DNA from: Bacillota bacterium
Lineage (GTDB): Bacteria > Bacillota > Clostridia > Lachnospirales > Lachnospiraceae
Direction of reading: 5' to 3'
DNA: 64,000 nucleotides
NCBI GenBank assembly: GCA_023414355.1
Contig: JAEZOB010000053.1
Coordinates: 1-64,000 of the forward strand
This document shows, one piece after another, positions 1 through 9,374 of the stretch. Numbering within the stretch: the stretch's first letter is position 1; the number at the start of each line of letters is the position of its first letter. The notes beneath the pieces were generated by a model. The model worked only from the letters and a program-made list of their open reading frames with translations, was not told where the DNA came from and did no database searches. Both the position numbers and the translations under genes were made by a program.

Positions 1-1211
1 GTATAGGCTCCTACGATGGATATCAGCAAAATAATCGGAGCCAGGATGCCATAGGGTATTTGGGTCAGCTTGGCCCAAAGCCCCACCAGAGGAAGATTAA
101 GAACCAGACACATCACATTGCCGATAAACATACTGGCGATGACCGCCCAGACAAAGTCCCCGTTCTGCTCGAACAGCAGGGGTCCTGGGGTAAGGCCGTA
201 AATCATCAGTCCCCCCAGAAGAACCGCCAGGGGCGGGGAGGCCGGAATACCAAGAGCGAACAAGGGAATGAAACCGGCTGAGCTTGTGGCGTTATTGGCG
301 GACTCAGGGGCGGCTACACCTTCGATGGCCCCTTTGCCGAACCGTTCCGGTGTTTTTGAACATTTTTTCTCTAAATCATAGGCCAAAAAGGTGGTTACCG
401 CCGGGGAACACCCGGGCAATAATCCCATAAAGAAGCCCAGGGCACCGCCGCGGAAGATGGATTTGATACTTTGCTTTAAATCCTTTAGGCCTGGAAAAAC
501 CGAGCCGATATTGCCCATGGAGATGGCGATTTTCTTCTCCTCGATCCCGTTTAAGACTTCGCTGATGGCAAACAGGCCGATGACGACGCTGATCACATCC
601 AGGCCGCCCCATAAGGGGGTATAGCCAAAGGTCAGCCGCGGCATATTGGTCATGGTTCCCAAGCCGATCAAGGAGAGCAGGTAGCCGAAAAATCCCATGG
701 CCAAGGCTTTGCTTATGGATGCTCCCCCTAAGCTGACGACGATGGTCAGAGCCAGCAGCATCAGGGCAAAATACTCCGGCGGACCGAACTTAAGGGCCTG
801 CTCGGCAAAAAGGGGGGCAAAAAAGGTCAGGGCAATGATCCCCATGATCCCGGCGATAAAGGAACCAATGGCCGCGATCCCCAGGGCCGGTCCTCCCCGT
901 CCCTGCTGGGCCATGGGATAACCGTCGAGACAGGTGGGCACGGACGCCACCTCCCCGGGAATGTTTAAGAGAATCGCCGTGGAGGAGCCGCCATACATGG
1001 CTCCATAGTAGATTCCTGCTAGCATAATGATCGCCTGTGTGGGCGGCAGGACGGCGGTAAGGGGCAGCAGGATGGCAATGGCCGAGGTTGGACCTAAACC
1101 GGGCAGGACGCCGACCATGGTGCCGACAAAAGCGCCCAGGGCAGCCATCAGTATATTAGAGGGTTCCAAAGCCAAGGCAAATCCGGAGAACAACATTTGT
1201 AATGCTTCCAT
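1..1211 (-). CDS. tctA: Tripartite tricarboxylate transporter large permease TctA (3' end outside window)
   Basis: Large membrane subunit of a TTT-family solute importer, which takes up citrate-like or other organic anions by ion-driven secondary transport. The visible 403 residues start MEALQMLFSG and contain the TctA signature near residues 38-48 (GVLPGLGPTSA), then YGGSSTAILLNIPGE and many hydrophobic segments. The family is usually about 500 residues, so roughly the last 100 lie beyond position 1. The start at 1211 lies 13 bases after the tctB stop, so the two genes are almost certainly one operon. The gene is GC-rich compared with the DNA after 9.3 kb. The substrate cannot be told from the sequence. 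Confidence 0.93.
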   Translation of the reverse strand, partial: MEALQMLFSGFALALEPSNILMAALGAFVGTMVGVLPGLGPTSAIAILLPLTAVLPPTQAIIMLAGIYYGAMYGGSSTAILLNIPGEVASVPTCLDGYPMAQQGRGGPALGIAAIGSFIAGIMGIIALTFFAPLFAEQALKFGPPEYFALMLLALTIVVSLGGASISKALAMGFFGYLLSLIGLGTMTNMPRLTFGYTPLWGGLDVISVVIGLFAISEVLNGIEEKKIAISMGNIGSVFPGLKDLKQSIKSIFRGGALGFFMGLLPGCSPAVTTFLAYDLEKKCSKTPERFGKGAIEGVAAPESANNATSSAGFIPLFALGIPASPPLAVLLGGLMIYGLTPGPLLFEQNGDFVWAVIASMFIGNVMCLVLNLPLVGLWAKLTQIPYGILAPIILLISIVGAY

Positions 1212-1224
1212 CTAAATACCCCCG

Positions 1225-1689
1225 TTAAAAAATAGTGATGAGCGGCTGTGGAAATGGGGTCTTCAGCCACATTACAAAGATTCCGTAAAAGACAATAATA
1301 AGCAGCGCCGAAAATACTGTACATCGCAGCCACCCATAATCACCGATGGTCCGGAATAAACCCAGGCCGATAATAAAGGTACTGGCCGGGTAGCCGATGA
1401 CCTGCAATAACCCCCAATAAGCAAACACTAAACCCATGACGAACAGCATCTTTTTGCGCAGCTGTCCGGTGGGGAACTCCGCCTGTTCATCTCCCTGGGG
1501 CTTAAGCACAAAGAGGAACCGCCCCCCGAGGATAAGCAGTGCCACACCCAGAAAGCCGATAAATGTTTCGTCACCGACGATGGAGCGGCCAATATGCATA
1601 GGATACAGCCGGATCGCTTCATAAATGGCCATCCCGCCGATCACAAGGAAAAACCCACCGGCGATCCGGTCTGCCAGCAAATTCCTCAT
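1225..1689 (-). CDS. tctB: Tripartite tricarboxylate transporter small subunit TctB
   Basis: Small membrane subunit (154 residues) of the TTT transporter, with four hydrophobic segments, as is usual for TctB. I start it at MRNLLADR because GGGAGGTG lies seven bases upstream; the reading frame is open for 12 more codons to 1725 but that start has no ribosome binding site. It precedes tctA directly. The periplasmic binding partner TctC, normally the first gene of such operons, is not upstream, where a divergent LysR gene sits. It must be downstream of tctA, elsewhere, or absent. Confidence 0.85.
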   Translation of the reverse strand: MRNLLADRIAGGFFLVIGGMAIYEAIRLYPMHIGRSIVGDETFIGFLGVALLILGGRFLFVLKPQGDEQAEFPTGQLRKKMLFVMGLVFAYWGLLQVIGYPASTFIIGLGLFRTIGDYGWLRCTVFSALLIIVFYGIFVMWLKTPFPQPLITIF

Positions 1690-2001
1690 GGCTTCACACC
1701 TCCCCGGCAAGGTGTGAGGGGACATTGTGCTGCAGTTTTGCCTTTATGTTGTCTGTTCATAAACTACCTCCCCTACATTTTGAAATGAGTCTGTCCATTG
1801 GAGCTGAAGCTGCAGTTCTATCACCTTCCTGCGGTTGGATTGCTGAAACGGTTCGTTCGCTTAAGGGATTACATTCACAAGATTCCATTTGATTGTTCCC
1901 AATTATCTATACATGAATTATACTATAGTTAGTCCCCAGTGATAATTAGCGATTCAGAATGATTGATAAGCTTTAGCTATCAATCAAATGGAGGTGATCA
2001 G
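1690..2001. promoter_or_regulatory. Divergent promoter region between tctBA and a LysR gene
   Basis: A 312-base gene-free stretch separates the leftward tctBA operon from the rightward lysR gene. The last third, about 1890-1960, is strongly AT-rich with overlapping TATACAT and TTATACTATAG blocks that could carry the promoters. LysR-type regulators usually bind such divergent regions. I could not single out one convincing operator. Confidence 0.45.
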
Positions 2002-2904
2002 ATGGAAATGCGGCAGCTTCGCTATTTCGATTCAGTCGTTAAATATGGAACCATGCGCGAGGCGGCAGCCAGGCTTTTTATAAGTGAACCCTCCATAAGC
2101 CAGCAAATCAATGAGCTGCAAAAAGAAATCGGGGTGCCCTTATTTGAGAAGCAGGGGCGAAAAATCGCTTTAACTGCGGAAGGCAAGCAGCTTTTGCCCT
2201 TAGTGCAGGCCATCCTGGAAGCGGTTGCCGAGCTGGAAACCGGTATTGCGGAAATACTGAATCCCGGCTCGGGACTGATCAAGCTTGGGGTCATTCCCAT
2301 TACAAGGCTTGATTTGGTGCCTAAAAAGCTCATGGAATTCGTAAAAATTTATCCTGATATTTGTGTTGAACTGATTGAAAGCGGAACTTCGGAGATTATT
2401 GAGCGGCTGCTTAACGATACCATGGATGTTGCTTTGATCGCCGCCAACAGCAGAATAAAATCCCTGATGGAATTGTCGGGGATCAAATATAAAGTCGTCT
2501 CCAATGCCAATTCGGTGGCGGTGGTCTCCTGTTCACACCCTTTGGCAACGTATGATAAGATTTCCTTCAGCCAGCTTTTGAATGAGCGCATCATTTTGCG
2601 CCGTCAGGGGATTTACCGGGAAGAGATCGATAACTTTTTAGGGGATTCCGTAAAAAATGATGGGATCTATTCCACCGATACCTATGAAACCTCGATCAAA
2701 CTGGTGGATTCCAATCTGGGCATTGCCATCGTGCCGGAAACCTTTATCAGCACCTATGGCCTAAATGAAGGCTCCAATATAAAAATACTTGTCCTGGATG
2801 ACTTCCAGGTTTCCCTGGATATCTGCTTTATTTATAAGAAGCGAAATTATTATCCCTTGTTTCTCACCAATTTCATGCGGATCTTTACGGATACCAATGA
2901 TTGA
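2002..2904 (+). CDS. LysR-family transcriptional regulator
   Basis: A 300-residue LysR-type regulator. The N-terminal winged helix-turn-helix is clear (MEMRQLRYFDSVV, then EPSISQQINELQKEIGVPLFE within residues 1-65), followed by a periplasmic-binding-protein-like effector domain. I start it at 2002, because GGAGGTGATC precedes that ATG at normal spacing; the frame extends upstream to 1963 without a ribosome binding site. It is divergent from tctBA, which makes it the likely inducer-responsive regulator of that transporter. Effector unknown. Confidence 0.9.
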   Translation: MEMRQLRYFDSVVKYGTMREAAARLFISEPSISQQINELQKEIGVPLFEKQGRKIALTAEGKQLLPLVQAILEAVAELETGIAEILNPGSGLIKLGVIPITRLDLVPKKLMEFVKIYPDICVELIESGTSEIIERLLNDTMDVALIAANSRIKSLMELSGIKYKVVSNANSVAVVSCSHPLATYDKISFSQLLNERIILRRQGIYREEIDNFLGDSVKNDGIYSTDTYETSIKLVDSNLGIAIVPETFISTYGLNEGSNIKILVLDDFQVSLDICFIYKKRNYYPLFLTNFMRIFTDTND

Positions 2905-2927
2905 TAAGGTTTTGGATACAAACATAG

Positions 2928-2967
2928 TTTGCCGGAAGCACTTCTTTTGCGAAGCACTTCCGGCAAA
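2928..2967. terminator. Bidirectional terminator hairpin between convergent genes
   Basis: The 11-base arms TTTGCCGGAAG (2928-2938) and CTTCCGGCAAA (2957-2967) pair exactly. A further CTTC/GAAG pairing lies inside the loop. It sits between the converging lysR and TAXI-receptor genes, so it probably ends both transcripts. Confidence 0.75.
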
Positions 2968-3009
2968 TCCTTTGTCAGCACGCTTTCCCTGCCATTGTTT
3001 TAAAGATAA

Positions 3010-4020
3010 TTATTTAAGATACCCCTTTTCCCTGAGATACTTTTCCGCACCTGGATGCAAAGGGAAGGGCAATCCTTGGGTCAGGTTATTTATGTCGATT
3101 TCCTTGGCCAGAGGATGGATTTTCACTAATTCGTCCAGGTTCTCCAGCACAAGTTGGGTAAAATTATAAATGGTCTCTTCATCTGTATTGGCCCGGGCTA
3201 TGAAATAGGTGGGTGTTGCTGGTACAGTCACATCTTCCGTCTGGCCTTTATAAGTTCCTGCTTTCACCACGGCAGGATAAGCGGAGGGATCGATGGCCTT
3301 TTTAATGTTTTCAATCGCTTGGTCATTGACGGGCAATAAACGGATCGGCACATCAGCCTCGATGTTTTCCGCCTGGGGACAGGGAGCTCCTGACCAGAAT
3401 TGAATGACGTCCACCGTTTTATCCTTGATCTGGTCGGCCATATCCGCATAGTTGGAAGAAATAAAGATATAATCCACGTTTTCCTGTTTACCATAGGCAT
3501 CCAGGATCAGTTTGGTATACACTTGGGATGCTCCCATGAATGTAGCCATACGGGTTTTATTTTTAATGTCATCGAAGGATTTAATCTTGGAATCTGCTCG
3601 GACGGCAAATTGAGCTACAGCGGACGGTCCGGCGAATAAGGCTCTCATATCCTTGAAGGCGCCGTCTTTTTCGAAAGTGTACGTGCCATTGTAAAACATG
3701 GAGGCCACAAAGACGTTGGCCATGCCGATATCCGCGGTTTCCGCTTTTAGTCTGCGGACTGCTTCCGCGTCACCGGCCACCGTTTGATGGACTACTTTAA
3801 TCGGCAGGCTGGAATCATCACTGATTTTACAGATACCTGTGGTCAAAAAGTATTTGTCACCGCCGGATGTGGACATGATCCGCAGTTGGGTGTTGGCAAC
3901 CGGTTTTTGCTTGTCCTGGTCATTGCCGCTGCTGCCTGCACCACTGCCGCAGCCTGAAATGAGCATTAACACCATAGCCGTCAGCACCAAAACAGACACT
4001 GCCTTATTCATTTTTTTCAT
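3010..4020 (-). CDS. TAXI-family TRAP transporter solute-binding lipoprotein
   Basis: Extracytoplasmic receptor of a TAXI-type TRAP transporter, 336 residues. The N-terminus is a lipoprotein signal: basic MKKMNK, a hydrophobic core, then the lipobox LISGC near residue 24. TAXI features follow, including RIMSTSGGDKYFLTTGIC and a RLKAETADIGMAN block that matches the usual part of the fold. AGGAGGG stands seven bases before the ATG. It is the last gene of an operon after a phosphodiesterase and the fused TRAP permease, 33 bases after the permease stop. TAXI receptors known so far bind small organic acids such as glutamate-like or dicarboxylic ligands; the ligand here is not known. Confidence 0.9.
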   Translation of the reverse strand: MKKMNKAVSVLVLTAMVLMLISGCGSGAGSSGNDQDKQKPVANTQLRIMSTSGGDKYFLTTGICKISDDSSLPIKVVHQTVAGDAEAVRRLKAETADIGMANVFVASMFYNGTYTFEKDGAFKDMRALFAGPSAVAQFAVRADSKIKSFDDIKNKTRMATFMGASQVYTKLILDAYGKQENVDYIFISSNYADMADQIKDKTVDVIQFWSGAPCPQAENIEADVPIRLLPVNDQAIENIKKAIDPSAYPAVVKAGTYKGQTEDVTVPATPTYFIARANTDEETIYNFTQLVLENLDELVKIHPLAKEIDINNLTQGLPFPLHPGAEKYLREKGYLK

Positions 4021-4053
4021 GGTAGACCCTCCTACACTATTTTTTACCTTGAG

Positions 4054-6003
4054 CTATTCACTTAAGACAACCCGGTCTTTTTGCTTAAACCGATAGTTTG
4101 CACCGACTATAAGGGCAAAACAGGCTATTCCCAGCAGATCGGTATACATTCCCGGGTAGATGAGGCTTATCCCCGCCAAAAACAGAATCACCCTCACCGG
4201 CCAATGTCTGATTGGGGTAAATGCATAGCCTTGGATTGCCATACAAATGGCCGTGGTGCCAATCACCGATGTAATGATGATGGGCAGTACGCTCCAACTC
4301 AGACCATGAATCAGGATGAGCTCCGGGTTGTAAACGAACATAAAGGGCAGCACAAACATGCAGGTGGCAATTTTAGCGGCAGTCCAGCCCGTCTTCATGG
4401 CATTGGCATTGGCAATGGCTGCGCCGGCATAGGCGGCCAGGGCCACCGGGGGCGTGACAAAGCTGATCACTCCGAAATACAGGACGAAAAGATGGGCGGC
4501 CATGGGCTCTACTCCCATGCTGACCAGGGCCGGGGCGATGAGAACGGCTAAAATCATGTAGCAGATCAAGGTGGGCAGTGCCATGCCCAGGATGATCGAT
4601 GCCACCATGGTCAGGAGAAGCAAGGCCAGTTGATTGCCTGAAGCTAAGGATACCAGGATGCCTGAGAAATTGGGGCCAAGCCCTGTCAGATTGACGCAGC
4701 CCATAATGATTCCGGCTGTAGCACAGGCCATAGCGATTAATATGCAGCCCAGGCTTCCTTCTTTTAACATATTGAGATACTGTTTCAGGGATAAGCGGTT
4801 TTTCCAGTTCAAAAGGTTGATGATGATGCTGGCGGCAATGGTGATAACCCCCGCTCTTTGGGGAGAACTGCCGGTCATGATTAAATAGATCAGAATAACC
4901 AAGGGGATGATGTAGAACCAGCCTTCTTTGAGGGTTTTCTTCACAGGAACCAGGTTTTCCTTGGGAATCCCGCGCAATCGGGTTCTGGCTGCTTCCAAAT
5001 CCACCATGATCAGTAAGGCCACATAATATAGAATAGCGGGCAGGGCGGCGGAAACACATACTTTGACATAGGGTACTCCCAATACTTCGGCCATGACAAA
5101 GGCGGCGGCGCCCATGACCGGGGGCATGATCTGTCCTCCCGTCGAGGCCGCTGCTTCAACCGCCCCGGCAAAATGGGGCTTATAGCCCAGTTTCTTCATC
5201 ATGGGTATGGTGACCGCCCCGGTACTGAGCACATTGGCCACGGCACTGCCGGATATGCTGCCGAATAAGCCGCTGCTGATGATGGCGATCTTGGCCGGCC
5301 CTCCCCTTGCCCAGCCAATCAGGGAGCTGGAGAGATCCATAATAAACTGGCCGGTTCCGGTGCCCACCAGAAACTGGGCAACGACGATAAAGATCAGGAG
5401 CAGATTGGCGGACACGCCCAAAGCCACGCCGAAAATGCCCTCTAAGGAAATAAGCAGGGTGCTGGTGAGCATCTTGACATCGACGCCGGGATGGGCGAGA
5501 AAGGATGGCAAGTGCCTGCCGAATAATGCATAGACCAGGAACACCCCGGCCACGATGGTCATGGATTTTCCGACGACCCGTCTGGTTAATTCCAGGATCA
5601 GCACCACGGCAATGGCTCCAAAGATAAAATCCGCCCGGTTGGGAATGCCGATCCGGTCCGCAAAACTGCCGGCGCTGTTCAGTACATAGATACCTAAGGC
5701 TACACTGGTAAGGGCCAGCAGGAGGTCGATTGCATAAGCAATCTTATGGCCGGCCAGCTTTTTGGATGGGGGGAACAAGACGAAACCCAGTGCCAGGGCA
5801 AAGGTCAAGTGAATCCCACGGTAAACCAGCACATTCAGAACACCGAAAATGGTTGAGTAAATGGTGTAGAGGGTCCAGATCACAGCCAGGGCACCCACAA
5901 CCAAAGCCACGCCTCCGGTCAGTGGTCTGCGTTTACCGTCTTCCGCTAAAGCTTCCAGATCTTTCTCGTCCATAGAGTCCAAGTCTTTTTCATCCTTTGT
6001 CAT
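4054..6003 (-). CDS. TRAP transporter permease, fused small and large subunits
   Basis: Single-chain TRAP permease (649 residues). An N-terminal DctQ-like four-helix part spans about residues 30-160. The DctM-like 12-helix part follows, with the characteristic GSISGSAVANVLSTGAV and ASTGGQIMPPVMGAA blocks. Fused permeases of this kind pair with TAXI receptors, and such a gene is directly downstream. I start it at 6003 (MTKDEKDLD) because AAGGAG lies seven bases upstream; the frame is open to 6069 but would overlap the preceding gene. A charged, probably cytoplasmic N-terminus of about 30 residues comes before the first helix. Confidence 0.93.
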   Translation of the reverse strand: MTKDEKDLDSMDEKDLEALAEDGKRRPLTGGVALVVGALAVIWTLYTIYSTIFGVLNVLVYRGIHLTFALALGFVLFPPSKKLAGHKIAYAIDLLLALTSVALGIYVLNSAGSFADRIGIPNRADFIFGAIAVVLILELTRRVVGKSMTIVAGVFLVYALFGRHLPSFLAHPGVDVKMLTSTLLISLEGIFGVALGVSANLLLIFIVVAQFLVGTGTGQFIMDLSSSLIGWARGGPAKIAIISSGLFGSISGSAVANVLSTGAVTIPMMKKLGYKPHFAGAVEAAASTGGQIMPPVMGAAAFVMAEVLGVPYVKVCVSAALPAILYYVALLIMVDLEAARTRLRGIPKENLVPVKKTLKEGWFYIIPLVILIYLIMTGSSPQRAGVITIAASIIINLLNWKNRLSLKQYLNMLKEGSLGCILIAMACATAGIIMGCVNLTGLGPNFSGILVSLASGNQLALLLLTMVASIILGMALPTLICYMILAVLIAPALVSMGVEPMAAHLFVLYFGVISFVTPPVALAAYAGAAIANANAMKTGWTAAKIATCMFVLPFMFVYNPELILIHGLSWSVLPIIITSVIGTTAICMAIQGYAFTPIRHWPVRVILFLAGISLIYPGMYTDLLGIACFALIVGANYRFKQKDRVVLSE

Positions 6004-6031
6004 GCTTTGACTCCTTCCCATAGAATGGATC

Positions 6032-8086
6032 TTATTCGGAAATGATTTGATAGATGGGGGCGCCTTCACACTGGGCAGGCATTCTGACCCCGGTCAGTGC
6101 CGCGATGGTAGGAGCAACATCCGCCTGCCTGATCACCCGTTCCGTGACGCAGTTTTCCTTGATGCCGGGTCCGGCCGCCACAAAGAGGGGAGAAACGGAA
6201 GTACCGGCATACCCCCATTGGGTGGAAAGGGAATCGGCGTGGATCTTATTGAATCCTTCTTCGGTGAAATAAACGATATCCCCGCATTCAGGGCCGCCCA
6301 TGCCGAAGTGGACGGCGTCTTTGTTGCGCACCGCTACGGAAATAACCCGGCGGCCGGTATGGGGATCACGGTAGTTATAGAGATCGGAAATAATCTGAGT
6401 CTCCAGTTCATACTTGTCCGCGGGCTCCACAATGCCATGGGGATTTCTGCCCTTCAGATTGATATAGATATGATCGCCGCGGATGGCGATAGCTCTGGTT
6501 TTGCTCCAGTCAATTTCTTTGGTATCCCTGCCCTTTTCATCTTTAACCATGGCGGTGTACCCTAATTCGGCCATGACAGGCACATTCACACCGTGGATTT
6601 CACCGAGAATCACCCCGTGGTACTCCTGGGTAAGCAGCCCATGGTCAGATGTGATGATCATTGTCCAGCCCTGATCAAGGAAGGGCAGGAATTTGCTCAG
6701 ATAACGGTCGGTCTGGCAATAGGCTTCTTCCTGGTATTGCTGATAAGTAAGCTCATTGTTATCCTTCCATTCTTCCTGGTTGCAGGCGTAATGCCAGAAG
6801 TAATGCCCTACTCCGTCCAGGTTATGGAGATGGGAGAAGATGATGTCGTACTTGTTGTTCTTCATGAAATAGGTCAGACACTCTGCCTGCCAGTTGCAGT
6901 AATTTTCCCAGGAGGGGAGCATGGTTTCCCGCACCAGTATTTCGTTAGCACCGTTGACCCGGAAATTCACCGGCACATTGCCGATATTCTCCACAACTTC
7001 CCGGTACAGGCTTTTGGGGTGGAAGTAGTCATCACGGCCCACCTGGGAGGCATTGTTGATAATGAGATTGAATTTTGAGCCGTCTTCCGCCAGCTCCAGC
7101 ACCTGATAATTGCGGTTGCAGGGGACGTTTTCACCCTGATCGTTTTTGACTGTGTCCCTGACATCGAACCGGATCTCCCCTCTTTTCAGGGTAAGGTAAG
7201 GATCGGTCTCTTTTTTGGATTTATAGAACTGAATCGAGTCATAAACACCTTGTTGGTTGGGCAGGATTAGGGCCGGGCGCCGTTCCAGGCCGCCGGAGAC
7301 AAAGAAGGTAAATTCTTTGGCCCCTGCCGGTGCCTGGGCCCAGCCTGCGGCAGGCTTGATGGCCGCTTTGATGGTATCGCAGACCATATTGCCCAGGGCT
7401 TCGATTTCGCACTCATCCTGTTCAGTAATACTGAATTGAAAGCCTTTGGCGTGATTGCCGGCGGCAATGACTTTGCGGAAAACAGAAGTTTCCGCCTGGT
7501 CACCGTCTTCCATCAAATCGGCGGCGTTGTCAATAATACAGCCTTGGCCCTGAGCTACATGAGAGGTGTTGGGCAGGTATTGGCTGGAAGCAATTTTCTC
7601 CGAGCCGGTGATCACTTTGAGGAGATCCAGGAAGGGAATCCCGTTATTGATCCCCGAAGGCTGGGTGCCGTCAACCACATGGAGATTAGGGCTGTCGGAG
7701 GTCGGCGGCCAGGAGGAGCCGGGCCAGTGCCAGACTAAGGTTTTTTTGCCGGCTTCTTCGGCAAAGACGTTCCATAAAGGCTCGGCTTTGGATTGGCGGG
7801 AATCCAGATTGTAATACATTGTGTCAATATTCACAGGATCGGAGGCAAAAAAACAGGTGATGCCATGGGTGCCGGGATTGGCCCCTGTGGCCAGAGTTGT
7901 CCAGAGGGGCGGCGTCACCGTAGGCATTGCTCCCAAAAGTACTAAATCCTCTCTGGCCGACCCTCTTCCGGTAAATTCTTTCAAGGCAGGCATTTTTCCC
8001 TGGTCCATGAACTTCTTCGCCAGTCTGGGGTCAAAGCCGTCGACGCCGAGAACGATGACTTTGTCTGTTAATGCTTTTCGTTTCAT
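6032..8086 (-). CDS. Type I phosphodiesterase / nucleotide pyrophosphatase-like hydrolase
   Basis: Alkaline-phosphatase-superfamily hydrolase of 684 residues. Metal and catalytic motifs are visible: VLGVDGFDP (Asp16), PTVTPPLWTTLATG with the probable nucleophile Thr58 followed by GTHGITCFF, HNLDGVGHYFWH in the middle, and SDHGL later. No signal peptide or membrane segment is seen, so it should act in the cytoplasm. It is the first gene of an operon with a fused TRAP permease and a TAXI receptor, 28 bases before the permease. Its substrate is therefore probably an imported phosphate or sulfate ester, or something made from the imported acid. AGGAGG precedes the ATG. Family assignment is firm; the reaction is not. 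Confidence 0.85.
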   Translation of the reverse strand: MKRKALTDKVIVLGVDGFDPRLAKKFMDQGKMPALKEFTGRGSAREDLVLLGAMPTVTPPLWTTLATGANPGTHGITCFFASDPVNIDTMYYNLDSRQSKAEPLWNVFAEEAGKKTLVWHWPGSSWPPTSDSPNLHVVDGTQPSGINNGIPFLDLLKVITGSEKIASSQYLPNTSHVAQGQGCIIDNAADLMEDGDQAETSVFRKVIAAGNHAKGFQFSITEQDECEIEALGNMVCDTIKAAIKPAAGWAQAPAGAKEFTFFVSGGLERRPALILPNQQGVYDSIQFYKSKKETDPYLTLKRGEIRFDVRDTVKNDQGENVPCNRNYQVLELAEDGSKFNLIINNASQVGRDDYFHPKSLYREVVENIGNVPVNFRVNGANEILVRETMLPSWENYCNWQAECLTYFMKNNKYDIIFSHLHNLDGVGHYFWHYACNQEEWKDNNELTYQQYQEEAYCQTDRYLSKFLPFLDQGWTMIITSDHGLLTQEYHGVILGEIHGVNVPVMAELGYTAMVKDEKGRDTKEIDWSKTRAIAIRGDHIYINLKGRNPHGIVEPADKYELETQIISDLYNYRDPHTGRRVISVAVRNKDAVHFGMGGPECGDIVYFTEEGFNKIHADSLSTQWGYAGTSVSPLFVAAGPGIKENCVTERVIRQADVAPTIAALTGVRMPAQCEGAPIYQIISE

Positions 8087-8289
8087 GCTGAACCTCCTAA
8101 TACTTAAGATTGGCAGGGTATCTGTCCATCCAGGTTAACTATATAATAGGACGGGGTTGGCGTGTAGCCATGAATAAGTTATGAAAACCGGTTTGGTTAT
8201 ATTAAAATCGATATAACCCGGCCCCCCTTTTTCTGGTACAATGGAGATATATAAGGGGCGCTGGGCTTTTCAGAGTAGGAGGTTTTTCT

Positions 8290-9198
8290 ATGAGAATCGA
8301 ATACCTGCACTATTTTATCGAGGTGGCCCGCTGCCGGTCGATCAACAAAGCCAGCAAAAATCTCCGCCTGACTCAAGCCAATCTGAGCAAGATGATGGCA
8401 GCACTGGAACGCCATTTCGCAACCCCGCTGTTTGAGCGCTCCAACCGGGGCATTACTTTGACCGAACATGGGAAACATGTGCTGGAATGGTCTCAAAAAG
8501 TGATGGCTGAGCAAACCCAGCTGATCCAGGCTTTTGCTGAAGATAAGACCCATCAAAACAGGCAGGGAAAGCTGACCATTCTTTGTCCGGCCAATATTGC
8601 CGGAGACAGCAATGCCAATGTGATCAATAAATTCACCGGCGAATATCCCAACCTCACGATCAGCTATCAGGAAATGGGCGTGCCGGAAATTATCAAGCAA
8701 GTCCATAAGAACAGGGACTATGTGGGAATCATCATGCTGATCGATCATATGTATAATGAGTTGATTACGGATGAGCTGTGCTACTATCCCATGCGAGACA
8801 TCAAATTTGTGGTCTACTCCCATAAGGACAGCCGGTTTGCCAAGCAAGGATTTAAGAGTATTTCCCTCAAAGCCTTAAGCAAGGAACAATTGATTCTTTA
8901 TAAACCCACCAGCCTCTCTCCCTCCCCTTTTGAAGATCTGTTTGACCAGTATGGTTTGGACAACATCAAATTTTCTGTCAGCAACTTATTTACCTTCTAT
9001 GATATTTTGCAGAAAGGCCAGTACATCACTTTAGGCGCTGCCCGGCAAGCCAAGTTTTTCCCTAAGGTTTTGGACGGCTTGGTGACAACCCCGATTCGGG
9101 ATAAAATCAACTGCCGGATCGGCATCCTGATTCACCGGGAAAATAAGGACAATGCCATGATTCAGCAATTCATCAGATTTTACAGCGAGTCTAAGTAA
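8290..9198 (+). CDS. LysR-family transcriptional regulator
   Basis: A 302-residue LysR regulator with the N-terminal helix-turn-helix (MRIEYLHYFIEVAR through LTQANLSKMMAALERHF) and a standard effector-binding half. AGGAGG lies before the ATG. It is divergent from the phosphodiesterase-TRAP-TAXI operon across a 203-base gap, so it most likely controls that operon. Its GC content matches the first 9 kb, and it is the last gene of that block. Confidence 0.9.
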   Translation: MRIEYLHYFIEVARCRSINKASKNLRLTQANLSKMMAALERHFATPLFERSNRGITLTEHGKHVLEWSQKVMAEQTQLIQAFAEDKTHQNRQGKLTILCPANIAGDSNANVINKFTGEYPNLTISYQEMGVPEIIKQVHKNRDYVGIIMLIDHMYNELITDELCYYPMRDIKFVVYSHKDSRFAKQGFKSISLKALSKEQLILYKPTSLSPSPFEDLFDQYGLDNIKFSVSNLFTFYDILQKGQYITLGAARQAKFFPKVLDGLVTTPIRDKINCRIGILIHRENKDNAMIQQFIRFYSESK

Positions 9199-9374
9199 GA
9201 CGCCCCTTTGGGCAGGTCCCAACAAGCAATTTTTTTGTGTCTTGGACGCAGGGCAAAATACAAAAAATAGGCAAGTGTCTTGACACCTGCCCTGCTTGCC
9301 GGTTAGCGGAAACAACGAAATAGCACACTATAGCGACCATAAAGCATTGTGAATATGAGAATAGGCTCCTTGTT
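9199..9374. other. Gene-free seam between GC-rich and AT-rich blocks
   Basis: The stretch after the second LysR gene contains an imperfect hairpin at 9270-9291 (GGCAAGTGTC / GACACCTGCC), a possible weak terminator without a clear T run. Base composition and codon use shift from GC-rich to AT-rich here. I see no integrase, direct repeat or tRNA at the shift. Confidence 0.5.

Noticed and set aside
4081..4551. Long rightward frames antisense to the TRAP permease and phosphodiesterase genes
   Set aside because: They arise from the GC-rich codon use of the real genes; they lack ribosome binding sites and recognisable domains.
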